Shown here piece after piece: positions 25,216 through 33,935 of a DNA stretch of 49,243 nucleotides. The notes beneath the pieces are model-generated. The model was not told the DNA's origin, did not search any database, and saw only the letters and a program-made list of their open reading frames with translations. The translations under genes and the position numbers were made by a program. Source of the stretch: Vibrio lentus (lineage in GTDB: Bacteria; Pseudomonadota; Gammaproteobacteria; Enterobacterales; Vibrionaceae). Where the stretch lies: the NCBI RefSeq assembly GCF_002875945.1, contig NZ_MCZK01000116.1:1-49243 (forward strand), written 5' to 3'. How positions within the stretch are numbered: position 1 is the stretch's first letter; every line of letters starts with the position of its first letter.

Positions 25216-25911
25216 ATGATACGTGTCGTTTTTAGTGCCGTTATGTTGACCGTGCTTAGCCAACCTGTTTTGGCCTATCAGCGCCCTGAGCGATTACTAC
25301 TCGCAACCCAAGAATGGTTTCCTTATCAGTACCAAGAAAACGGGGAAATGAAAGGGCCGGGGATAGAACGAGTGAAGTGTGTCATGAGAGTGATGGACCA
25401 GCCGTATCAGCTCACGATGACTAAGTGGGATAGAGCCCAGCTCATGACAGAGGTTGGCTCACAACATGGTTTCTTTCTTGCATCTCGTAACAGCAAGCGT
25501 GATGAGTATGCCGATTATTCTGCGCCACTTGAGCAACAGAATTGGAGTTGGTTTTCGCTCTCTGATTCAACAGAGTTAGACAACGCAATGTTCAAATCTC
25601 AGGTTGAAGTCGCGGCACTGTTTGGCTCAAATAAATGGTTTTGGCTACAGAAAAACGGTTACCGCATGAGTAAAAAACCAAGGATGCCAAAAGCCCTAAT
25701 TGAGTTAATGCTGAACGGGGAAGTCGGAGCGGTATTGGGCAATGACGCTGTCATTGACGAGACGATAAAAAAAATGGGTATCAGTTATCGAGCGATTTCT
25801 CGAACACGGGTCAAATCGAATCCATTGGGGGTGTATTTCTCCAAAGCATTTACTAAGAAATACCCCCACTTTTTAAATGAATTTAACGAGGCGGTTTCTC
25901 AGTGTCGTTAA
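25216..25911 (+). CDS. Periplasmic solute-binding protein, SBP family 3-like
   Basis: 231 residues with a signal peptide (VVFSAVMLTVLSQPVLA). The mature part has the SBP family 3 layout: LLLATQEWFPYQYQENGEMK, GIERVKCVMRVM, a hinge around FLASRNSKRDEYADYSAPLE, and LIELMLNGEVGAVLGNDAVI. Such proteins bind amino acids or small polar compounds. It starts 2 nt after the preceding binding protein, so the two are made together. No ABC transporter partner is present. Confidence 0.83.
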   Translation: MIRVVFSAVMLTVLSQPVLAYQRPERLLLATQEWFPYQYQENGEMKGPGIERVKCVMRVMDQPYQLTMTKWDRAQLMTEVGSQHGFFLASRNSKRDEYADYSAPLEQQNWSWFSLSDSTELDNAMFKSQVEVAALFGSNKWFWLQKNGYRMSKKPRMPKALIELMLNGEVGAVLGNDAVIDETIKKMGISYRAISRTRVKSNPLGVYFSKAFTKKYPHFLNEFNEAVSQCR

Positions 25912-25944
25912 CTCCAAATATTGAATTTATTGAAGGTCAGTCAA

Positions 25945-26892
25945 ATGCCTCTATCGATTAGAATTATTAGCTCTCCAGATGGTGAAAGCATCGCCCAATG
26001 GAATCAAGCATTTCCAGAGGATGGTGGAGATATCGGGCGTGCGTTTGGCGCGACGCTACAACTTAATGATGTAAGTCGTGAGATTTCAAGTACCCATGCG
26101 ATGATTCGTAAGACCTCGCGTGGATACCAAATCATGGACAACAGCACCAATGGCCTTTACATCAATGGCTCTGATGCGCCATTGGGCAATGGTAACCAAT
26201 CGACATTAAGTGATGGTGATGTTCTTGATATTGGCCGCTACCGATTGCTGGTTTCTTGTTTCTTCCCTGAATCAGCGAAAGCGCAACCCCAGCAGCATCA
26301 CTCTGATAGCTCTCTATTAGGTGATGATCCGTTTAGTACTGAATCAACCCCTTTTATTAAAAGTATTCCTGAAGTAGATGAAGCGCCAGAGTTCACCATC
26401 TCGACGACAGATGTGGTGGGGGATGACCCATTTGCGAACGATGCCTCAATTAAGCAAGAGCAAGCGCCTCACTTTAATCTTGATTTTCAGACGGATGAGG
26501 ATGACCCACTGAAAGGCAGCGATTTTCGTGCGTCATTTCCAAACCATGAAGTGATGGCAACCCCCTCTTTCGCTCAAGAAGAGTCACCAGTTAAACAATC
26601 TCAGTTTGCTATCACTGAGTTTAAGAAGCATGAGCAGCGCATACAGGAATGCACGGACAAAGCATTAGAAATGGCATTGGCAAGGTTGTTGTCTGACATT
26701 TCTCCGAATGCGATGGAGTCGATGTTTGATGATTTGTCGGGCAACGGCTTTTGGTCTCGTAAACCGAAGTACTGGGATATGTACAAACGCTATTTCAACC
26801 GACAAGTGGAGAATCGCGATTGGCAAATTAAGTTTCAAGCGTACTTCAGAGATGCAATGCGTATGCAAAAAAACTTCGAAGGGGATCAGTAA
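25945..26892 (+). CDS. T6SS FHA-domain protein (TagH/ImpI-like)
   Basis: 315 residues from the ATG at 25945, which has GAAGG upstream (a TTG at 25921 is in frame but weaker). The N-terminal FHA domain has GDIGRAFGATLQLNDVSREI, SSTHAMI and IMDNSTNGLYING, the phosphothreonine-binding core. A long acidic linker contains three similar motifs (GDDPFSTE, GDDPFAND, DEDDPLKG). The C-terminal 100 residues are helical (MFDDLSGNGFW..KPKYWDMYKRYF), as in T6SS FHA proteins. It probably docks to phosphorylated partners and acts with the kinase at 33288. One-base overlap with tssJ. Confidence 0.9.
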   Translation: MPLSIRIISSPDGESIAQWNQAFPEDGGDIGRAFGATLQLNDVSREISSTHAMIRKTSRGYQIMDNSTNGLYINGSDAPLGNGNQSTLSDGDVLDIGRYRLLVSCFFPESAKAQPQQHHSDSSLLGDDPFSTESTPFIKSIPEVDEAPEFTISTTDVVGDDPFANDASIKQEQAPHFNLDFQTDEDDPLKGSDFRASFPNHEVMATPSFAQEESPVKQSQFAITEFKKHEQRIQECTDKALEMALARLLSDISPNAMESMFDDLSGNGFWSRKPKYWDMYKRYFNRQVENRDWQIKFQAYFRDAMRMQKNFEGDQ

Positions 26893-27359
26893 TGGTACGT
26901 CGTTTATGCCTGATGTGTATCGCCCTTATGATGTCAGGGTGCAGTTTATGGAGCGATGAGCTGGTTGAGCCAAAACTGGTCGTTGATATTAAAGCTGCGA
27001 CCAATATTAACCCTAATGTTGAAGGTAAGCCTTCTCCGGTAGAGCTCCGAATCTATCAATTGACGAATAATAATGCGTTTGAACTCTCTGATTTTATTAA
27101 AATTTATAATGATGACCAAGGCGTATTGAAGGCCGAGTTGGCCGTTTCTCGCCAGTTACCAAGCATTTTGCCGGGTGAAACTCGTCAGGAAATTATCCCA
27201 CTTGGTAGTGGTGTTAATTACATCGGTGTGATTGCGGGTTTTGCTGATTACAGAGAGGCGAAGAACAAGGTGATTTATAAGCCGCTAATTGTGAATTCAG
27301 CGGTTATCAGTATTGAAATTGATGGCATTAACCTGTCTGTGTCAGGGGAAGAAGAATAA
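26892..27359 (+). CDS. tssJ: T6SS outer-membrane lipoprotein TssJ
   Basis: 155 residues with a lipoprotein signal (IALMMSGC; the Cys is about residue 18) and a beta-sandwich mature part including the TssJ words PVELRIYQLTNNNAFE and ILPGETRQEIIPLG. It anchors the TssLM channel to the outer membrane. The start overlaps the FHA stop by one base, and its own stop overlaps tssK the same way, giving a chain of coupled genes. Confidence 0.94.
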   Translation: MVRRLCLMCIALMMSGCSLWSDELVEPKLVVDIKAATNINPNVEGKPSPVELRIYQLTNNNAFELSDFIKIYNDDQGVLKAELAVSRQLPSILPGETRQEIIPLGSGVNYIGVIAGFADYREAKNKVIYKPLIVNSAVISIEIDGINLSVSGEEE

Positions 27360-28675
27360 TGGATAATAATAAAGTCGTGTGGAGTGAGGGGATGTTCCTT
27401 TCCCCTCAGCACTTTCAACAGCAAGAGCGCTATGTTGAACATTTTACTCGCGAGTTCGCCGGACAAATTAGCCCTAATGCTTATGGATTGACCTCGTTAG
27501 AGCTTGACCGCTCGATGTTGAACATTGGTAAGGTTTCGGTGCGTCGTGCTAAAGGTATTTTCCCTGATGGAACGCCATTTGAAATTGAGCAAGCACTGGT
27601 GCTCGATGTGCCGAAAAATACCAGTCATAAGAAAGTGTATCTGGCCCTTCCGGTTTCAAGACCGGGCACTATTGATGTTGGAGAAGGTGCGCGTCTTAGA
27701 CACTCTTCACAAGAACACCCCGTTTACGATACCAGCCGAGAGCACAGTGACCCGGTTCAGTTAGAGCTAGCAACATTGAACATTCAGCTGCGTTTAGAAG
27801 GTGATGAGCTAAAAGATTTTGTGTTGATATCCGTTGCTGAAATCAGTGAACACAAGTCTGAAGGTGTTGTTGTGTTGAACCAAGCATTCGTTCCCCAATG
27901 CTTGCAGTTTGCCGTATCTAACTACCTAACCGATAACGTTGCTGATCTATTTGCACAAGTACAATACCGTTCCCGAGCGATACATACTCGTTTACAAGCG
28001 GAGTCCAGTAGTAAAAGCTATCAGTCATTGATGCGTGACTACTTGTGGCAGCAAGTACTGGGTGCTTGGATGCCAAAGCTTGAACAATGGAATCTAGATG
28101 GCTCGTTGCTGACACGTCACCTCTATTTAGAGTGCGTTTCGATGGCGGGGCAGATGCAGGGTTTAGAAGGGAAGATGCCAAAGTCTTTCCCTGCATGGAA
28201 CCAAGATGCGTTATACAGCATTTTCTCGACCGTGTTTTCTGAGTTATTGGTGTTACTGCGTGAGGTTCAGATAGATAACGTATCAACATTGAACTGGGAC
28301 AAACAGCTGTTCGTTAGCCGCCGCTTACTACGCACACTGGTTGATGATCGCAGCCTATACAATCAAGGGCGCTTTGTGTTGGCCGTTTCCTCGTCTATCG
28401 GTGTCACTCGACTTAGTGAAGAGTTTCCTCGTGCTGCGAAGCTAGCAGGGAACAGTGATATTGCCGGTTTAGTGCGTAATGCACTTTCAGGTGTTCCTTT
28501 GCGCCATCTTCCTTATGCACCTTCTGAGCTGAAGTCTTTGAATGACGCCGCTTACTTCGAAATCGATACTAAGTCTGAGTTGTGGCAAGCGTTGATCAAA
28601 CGTGATGAGGCGATCGCTCTTCATATTGATGAAAGAATTGATGATATCCACGTCGATTTTCATGTGATCAGGTAG
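27359..28675 (+). CDS. tssK: T6SS baseplate adaptor TssK
   Basis: 438 residues, the family size. The diagnostic start KVVWSEGMFLSPQHFQQQER is present, with YGLTSLELDR shortly after. Near the C-terminus is SGVPLRHLPYAP, also typical. TssK trimers link the baseplate wedge to the membrane complex via TssL and TssM. Coupled to tssJ (TAATG) and followed 7 nt later by tssL. Confidence 0.96.
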   Translation: MDNNKVVWSEGMFLSPQHFQQQERYVEHFTREFAGQISPNAYGLTSLELDRSMLNIGKVSVRRAKGIFPDGTPFEIEQALVLDVPKNTSHKKVYLALPVSRPGTIDVGEGARLRHSSQEHPVYDTSREHSDPVQLELATLNIQLRLEGDELKDFVLISVAEISEHKSEGVVVLNQAFVPQCLQFAVSNYLTDNVADLFAQVQYRSRAIHTRLQAESSSKSYQSLMRDYLWQQVLGAWMPKLEQWNLDGSLLTRHLYLECVSMAGQMQGLEGKMPKSFPAWNQDALYSIFSTVFSELLVLLREVQIDNVSTLNWDKQLFVSRRLLRTLVDDRSLYNQGRFVLAVSSSIGVTRLSEEFPRAAKLAGNSDIAGLVRNALSGVPLRHLPYAPSELKSLNDAAYFEIDTKSELWQALIKRDEAIALHIDERIDDIHVDFHVIR

Positions 28676-28682
28676 GTAACTG

Positions 28683-29825
28683 ATGGGCGGATTATTTAAC
28701 GAAGAACCGACGGTTCAAATTCGACGAGTGACATCGACCGAATCACCTCAAAAGCAGCATCAGTTGCCACCCAAAGCGGATACTTCGGGTACTGAGCGAT
28801 TGATTGAGAATCTTGCCATTTATGGTAGCCCTTTAATGAATGCGGCAACGGAGTTGTTGGGTATTTTAGTGACGATTAAGCGTCAAGGTGCACCGAGAGA
28901 CATCAACCGTTTTCGTCAAAAACTTTTGTACGCCATTGATGCGTTTCGTTTGCGTGGTCTGCACTTGGATTACCACCCAAGTGTGATTGAGAAAAGCTGC
29001 TTTGTGTTGTGCGCGGCATTTGATGAAGCTGTGCTGTACACCGCTTGGGGAGAGCGTGCCCGTTGGGAAAATCATTCGTTGTTGAGCAAGGTGTTTTCAC
29101 AGCGCGATGGCGGAGAGGCCTTTTTTGTGTTGTTAGATAAAGCCAGCCAGCAGCCGAATAAACTTGTTGATTTTATTGAGCTTCAGTACGTGCTTTTGGC
29201 TTTGGATTTCAAAGGGCGCTTTCGCCATGAAGACGAGAGCCAATTGCATGATATTACCGCTCGTGCGTACGGCCTCATTCGCCACTATCGTAGTGAAAGT
29301 CCTTTTCCGGTACCGCAAACACCAACGCTAATCGAAGGTAAACGCCCGTGGCTAATGATCAGTATGGGCAAAACGTTAGGCTTGGTTTGTTTGGTTCTGG
29401 CATCCGGGTATGGCTTTACTGAATATTGGTACAACAGCCGTGTCCAGCCATTGTTGGCACAGTTTAGCGCGATCGATATGTCAGACGTCAACCTGAAGAA
29501 AAACAGCAGTGACTTAGTGTACTTGAGTTCCGATGCGGATTTGGGGCGACAGAGTGAAAGCCTAGAGGAAGAAACGGGAATGCAAGGAAAAGTGGTCACT
29601 CAGCAATGGGAGATCATTCTCGCGGTATTTTCTCGGGCGAGCGACGCACTTCGTTTATCGACAGAACTCAAACAAGCAGGCTATGAGTCTTTTACTCGTG
29701 AGACGGAACATGGTGTTGAGCTTTATCTTCACGCAGGCGACGACTTAAACACCATTCGTAAGTTGAAAAATGAACTCAATGTTCGCTTTGGTTTGAACGC
29801 TACGATTAAAAGAGCGCTGAAATAA
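28683..29825 (+). CDS. tssL: T6SS inner-membrane protein TssL with SPOR-like C-terminal domain
   Basis: 380 residues. The DotU-type cytoplasmic domain contains NAATELLGILVTIKRQGAP, CFVLCAAFDEAVLYTAWGE and LDFKGRFRHE. One membrane segment follows at about residues 225-245 (LGLVCLVLASGYGFTEYWY). The periplasmic tail (about 303-380) reads WEIILAVFSRASDALRLSTE, then LKQAGYESFTRETEHGVELY, which looks like a SPOR peptidoglycan-binding domain rather than the OmpA-type domain found in many extended TssL proteins. It should anchor the membrane complex to the cell wall. Confidence 0.92.
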   Translation: MGGLFNEEPTVQIRRVTSTESPQKQHQLPPKADTSGTERLIENLAIYGSPLMNAATELLGILVTIKRQGAPRDINRFRQKLLYAIDAFRLRGLHLDYHPSVIEKSCFVLCAAFDEAVLYTAWGERARWENHSLLSKVFSQRDGGEAFFVLLDKASQQPNKLVDFIELQYVLLALDFKGRFRHEDESQLHDITARAYGLIRHYRSESPFPVPQTPTLIEGKRPWLMISMGKTLGLVCLVLASGYGFTEYWYNSRVQPLLAQFSAIDMSDVNLKKNSSDLVYLSSDADLGRQSESLEEETGMQGKVVTQQWEIILAVFSRASDALRLSTELKQAGYESFTRETEHGVELYLHAGDDLNTIRKLKNELNVRFGLNATIKRALK

Positions 29826-29826
29826 G

Positions 29827-32800
29827 ATGTTTAAAAAGATATTTTCTATTTTCTTGGTGATTACTGCCATTTTAGGGACGCTCGCATTTTGGCTTACAGC
29901 ATCAGAAGAGCAACCAGTCTGGATAAAGTGGGGAATGCTCGCCGTCACCGTCGTTATTGTCTTCTTTACATGTGTTTGGTGGTGGAAACAACGCAAGCTT
30001 AATCAAACAGAGAAGGAAGAGCATGACCAACACGTGCTGCTTAAACAGGACACGTGCGTGATTCAGCAGCTGTTTCGTATCGCAACGAAAAAGATACAGG
30101 GACAAGCTCGTAACAAGCTAGAAAGCCTTTACAGTCTGCCTTGGTACCTAGTTCTAGGTGGTGAAAAAGACGCGAAAAGTGCCATATTGCTACAGAATGG
30201 TTTTGAGCCAGTTAACGAGCGCTACTTGGATGAAAGTGATACGGAACAGTACCTACGCTTTTGGAGCAACGATAACGCAGTCGTTGTGGAAGTCGGTCAT
30301 CGTATATTTGATAACGACGGTATTGACGAGTCGCTTTGGCAGGTACTGGCGAAGCAACTACTCAAATACCGTCCGAGGCAAGGACTGAACGGCATTGTGA
30401 CGGTTATTGGGTGTGATCGCCTAATAACAGGAGACAAAAAAGAACGCGCTAGGCTCTCAGGTATCTATCAGGAGGCTGTGTTGTCGATGGGCGCAGAGCT
30501 TAGCTTAAACTTGCCTGTTTACGCCGCTTTCTCTAAAGCTGACTCGATTGCAGACTTCACGGGTTTCTTTGAGAGCTTCACTGCATGTGACTCAGAAAAT
30601 CCTTTTGGTATTACCTTTGAGTGCGATGTTTCACGCCGTTATGACAAACAGCAATTTGAGGCGGAAAGCCACGCATTGATTCAATCCATTGCGGGACAGC
30701 AGTTTGAGTTACTGAGAAACGTCAGTAGTGACAAGTCGGGCTCCATTATCGCTTGGCCTTATCAGCTAAGAATTTTCCTAGAGCGCGTCAACGAGTTTTT
30801 GAGCGACATTGGTCGCGAGAACCGTGTCCGAGAAGCCGTATGGATCCGCGGCGCTTATTTAATGTCATCCGGACAAAAAGGCATTGAGCACGATTTACTA
30901 ACACAGGTAGTGGCAGAACGTGCTGAGTTCAACACCAATAATCAAGTTGAACAGCAGCCAAATCGTCGTGGTTTCTTTACACAACGTTTGTTCAATAAGG
31001 TCATCTTGCCGGAGAAGAATATCGTCGGTGTCAATGAATGGCGTCATGCGGGTTATCTTGTATTTCGAACCGCTGTTCTAGTATCCGTAGTGGGGCTGAT
31101 TTCTATTGCAGGTCTGAAGTTACAAGAAAACTGGAATGTTGATGAAGATTGGCGCACAACGGCTCTGTCTCAAATTCGTTTTTATCAAAACGATGTTCAA
31201 AAGCTGAGCAATGACAATTCGATGTCGGAGGTTGTGGCGGTATTAAAAGAACTCGGCGACGTGGTTGCTGAGGGCGTTCAACCTAAACCGTGGCATGAGA
31301 AAGTCAGTATTAAGCAAACAGATACGGCCGAGAGTGTTTACTCTGCTTATGAAAAACAGTTGCACCAGATAATGCTGCCAAAGCTAGAAGAGCTGATCAG
31401 CAGCGAGCTGTATGTTTATGTGAACCTTGGTAATCCAAGCCGAATCTTTGAGATTTTGCGTTACTACCAGATGTTGTTTGACCGAGAGCAACTGAACTTT
31501 GCGGAACTACAAACTTACTTACTTGATAACTTGAAAGACCAAGGTGAGCTTTCTCCGGACGAGCTTTACTCTTTTTCTCTTTTAATCGAAGACTTGTTTA
31601 AAAGTCATTACGACAAGCAGCTACAACCGAACCTAGACCTGATAGCTGTTGCAACGAACAACCTTGAAGGCTTGTCACCAGAGCGACTGATTTATGCGCG
31701 TATTAAAGAGATGCCAGAGTACCGTACTCAAGTTGATCTCCGAAGCCAGCTCGGTGAGAAGTTCGATAGTTTGTTTGAGTTTACTAATGATTTCCATGGC
31801 TACCTGATCCCAGAAATCTTTACTAAGCAGGGCTATAGCCAAATTGATTTGACGACAAAGTCACCTCTGCTTAGAAGTTTGATGAGCGAGTTTAAAGCGA
31901 TTCAAGGTGATATGTCTGGCGCATCAGTCATTGAGCTTAGAGAACTGAGCAAACAGGTTCAACGTCTGTATTTTGCCGACTACATCTACTACTGGAAAGA
32001 CTTGGTCAACAACATTCAAATCAAGCAGTTTGGTGATGCTTCAGGACTCAGCTATGCACTAAGGAATACACGTTCTCCGGCTACGAGTTCACTACTTGAT
32101 GTATTGGATGCAGTTGTGGTGAACACAACATTAGCTGTCGCAGATCAACCAGATACGAAAGGACAAAAGCGTGTAGCTGGTCAACTAGGATTGAAGAAAG
32201 CGAAAAAGGTGTTGAACAAAGCCGACAAGGTGAATCGAGCAGTTGGCGATAATCTGTTGAGGCTGCAACCTTCATTTGTCGTAAATGAAGCATTTTTGCC
32301 TTTTTCTAGGTTTGTGAATGGGAATGGTAAAGACAAGGATACACCACTGGAGCAGTTGATCGTTCAAGTTGATGAAGTTAACTCGTTTTTTGATGCCGCA
32401 TTGTCTAGTTCAAACCCAGGTAAATCATTCCATGCTTATGCCATCGCTCATGCGCAAGGTAGTAGCGACCCTATCGTGAACTTCCGTCAAGCTGGCAGCA
32501 AGGCTCCAAACATCGTCGCGTCTTGGACGAAGAGTCTCAGTGAACAAGTTTGGAAACAAGTGGTGAATGGCAGCGTGGTGTATCTAAATACACAGTGGGA
32601 TGAGCAAGTTTACCAGTTTTATGTGTCTGCCATTGAAGGGCGATTCCCATTTGATCAACATGGCCGTGGAGAAGTGAGCTTAGATGACTTTTCTCAATTC
32701 TTTAAACCAAGTGGCCGTGTGGCTCGCTACATAGAAGAAACCTTGAAGCCGTTTGTTTACTGGGATAACGGCAGGCTCAAGCTAAACGAAGTTGACGGCC

Positions 32801-33279
32801 TAACGCTACCAATAAACTCAAACACTCGTAAGCAACTTGAATTAGTTCAAAAGCTGAGTGGCATTTTCTTCGGTTCTTCAGGTGATGATCTTGGGTTAAG
32901 GCTTGAAGTAAAAGCGAGCTCAATGAGTACTGACGTGACGGAATTCCGCCTACGAGAGGCTGAAACGATTTACGACTACAAACATGGTCCAAGAGTGTGG
33001 CGCGAGATAACTTGGCCAACCGCAGGAGTGGATGGCTATTTGAGTGCAGAATTCTACAGCGGTCAGAATCGAGTCGCACAACAATCATTTACCGGTCAGT
33101 GGGCGTTGTTGCGCGCTATTTTTGCGAATAAGAGCAGTGCTACATCGAGCCGCTTGATTCGTAAGCTCAACTACAAAATTAACCAAAACAACATTGTATT
33201 GGATTACACGTTGCGTGATTCCAAACAACCATTGGATAAATCTTTATTTGTTCAATTCTCGTTGCCTAAGCAGCTTTAA
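29827..33279 (+). CDS. tssM: T6SS membrane-complex protein TssM (IcmF)
   Basis: 1150 residues, normal for TssM. Two N-terminal membrane segments (about 5-24 and 33-53) and a third at about 412-432 (VFRTAVLVSVVGLISIAGL) bracket the cytoplasmic domain, with a large periplasmic part after it. The usual Walker A motif is degenerate: at 111-118 it reads GGEKDAKS, with Ala in place of the last Gly, so NTP binding may be lost. The C-terminal part is typical (QSFTGQWALLRAIF). It spans the inner membrane and reaches TssJ. It starts 1 nt after tssL. Confidence 0.95.
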   Translation: MFKKIFSIFLVITAILGTLAFWLTASEEQPVWIKWGMLAVTVVIVFFTCVWWWKQRKLNQTEKEEHDQHVLLKQDTCVIQQLFRIATKKIQGQARNKLESLYSLPWYLVLGGEKDAKSAILLQNGFEPVNERYLDESDTEQYLRFWSNDNAVVVEVGHRIFDNDGIDESLWQVLAKQLLKYRPRQGLNGIVTVIGCDRLITGDKKERARLSGIYQEAVLSMGAELSLNLPVYAAFSKADSIADFTGFFESFTACDSENPFGITFECDVSRRYDKQQFEAESHALIQSIAGQQFELLRNVSSDKSGSIIAWPYQLRIFLERVNEFLSDIGRENRVREAVWIRGAYLMSSGQKGIEHDLLTQVVAERAEFNTNNQVEQQPNRRGFFTQRLFNKVILPEKNIVGVNEWRHAGYLVFRTAVLVSVVGLISIAGLKLQENWNVDEDWRTTALSQIRFYQNDVQKLSNDNSMSEVVAVLKELGDVVAEGVQPKPWHEKVSIKQTDTAESVYSAYEKQLHQIMLPKLEELISSELYVYVNLGNPSRIFEILRYYQMLFDREQLNFAELQTYLLDNLKDQGELSPDELYSFSLLIEDLFKSHYDKQLQPNLDLIAVATNNLEGLSPERLIYARIKEMPEYRTQVDLRSQLGEKFDSLFEFTNDFHGYLIPEIFTKQGYSQIDLTTKSPLLRSLMSEFKAIQGDMSGASVIELRELSKQVQRLYFADYIYYWKDLVNNIQIKQFGDASGLSYALRNTRSPATSSLLDVLDAVVVNTTLAVADQPDTKGQKRVAGQLGLKKAKKVLNKADKVNRAVGDNLLRLQPSFVVNEAFLPFSRFVNGNGKDKDTPLEQLIVQVDEVNSFFDAALSSSNPGKSFHAYAIAHAQGSSDPIVNFRQAGSKAPNIVASWTKSLSEQVWKQVVNGSVVYLNTQWDEQVYQFYVSAIEGRFPFDQHGRGEVSLDDFSQFFKPSGRVARYIEETLKPFVYWDNGRLKLNEVDGLTLPINSNTRKQLELVQKLSGIFFGSSGDDLGLRLEVKASSMSTDVTEFRLREAETIYDYKHGPRVWREITWPTAGVDGYLSAEFYSGQNRVAQQSFTGQWALLRAIFANKSSATSSRLIRKLNYKINQNNIVLDYTLRDSKQPLDKSLFVQFSLPKQL

Positions 33280-33287
33280 GGTTGTCG

Positions 33288-33920
33288 ATGTTGAAAGCAG
33301 TGATTGAACCGCAGGAACGAGTGCGTTGCCAAGTTTTGGCGACTCACTCCCGTGCACACGAAATCAGTAACGACTTGACCCACTACACTAAGCATTTTGA
33401 TTCGGCAGAGAGCCTGCAAAGAGAATGGGTTGCTTTGCAAGAGTGTCAGGGTGCTCAAATACAAAAAGTAGTGGATGTCGACTGGAGCAAATTGCAGCTA
33501 ACGCTGGAGTTTGATCAAAGTGCGATACCGCTGATTGAGTTTGAGCCTAAGGATCTAGCGTTATTTGCTTCGCTTTTGCCTAGTGTGGTTCAGGCGATCA
33601 AACACTGTCATAGCAAGGGGTGGGTACATGGCGATATCAAGCCATCTAACCTGCTTTATGTGCCTAAATTACAACATATTCGATTGATCGATTTCGGTGC
33701 CAGTTGTCGGGCTGGAACTTCTCGGGAAGCACTCTCCGAATGGCAAGCAACGCCTATGTTTGCTTCGCCAAATCAAAAGGGTGGGGAAGGTCTGGTCGAA
33801 ACGGGGGACGACTGGTTTTCACTGATTAAAGTCATCGATCAGGTCATGTCATATGCGCATGACTACTCAATAAACTCAACGCTTATCCAGTGGCGAAAAG
33901 CCCTGAGCCTTGAGATTTAG
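33288..33920 (+). CDS. Minimal Hanks-type Ser/Thr kinase of the T6SS locus
   Basis: 210 residues from the ATG at 33288 (TAAGG upstream). Although far smaller than PpkA kinases, it keeps the key residues: likely beta-3 Lys35 (THYTKHF), alpha-C Glu46 (LQREWVAL), catalytic loop HGDIKPSN (Asp116, Lys118, Asn121) and DFG (135-137, LIDFGAS). The Gly-rich loop is not recognisable and the activation loop is short (ATPMFASPNQ). There is no transmembrane or periplasmic sensor part. It probably phosphorylates Thr in a T6SS component read by the FHA protein; no cognate phosphatase gene is in the window. Confidence 0.85.
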   Translation: MLKAVIEPQERVRCQVLATHSRAHEISNDLTHYTKHFDSAESLQREWVALQECQGAQIQKVVDVDWSKLQLTLEFDQSAIPLIEFEPKDLALFASLLPSVVQAIKHCHSKGWVHGDIKPSNLLYVPKLQHIRLIDFGASCRAGTSREALSEWQATPMFASPNQKGGEGLVETGDDWFSLIKVIDQVMSYAHDYSINSTLIQWRKALSLEI

Positions 33921-33935
33921 ATAGAAGGAAAGCTA

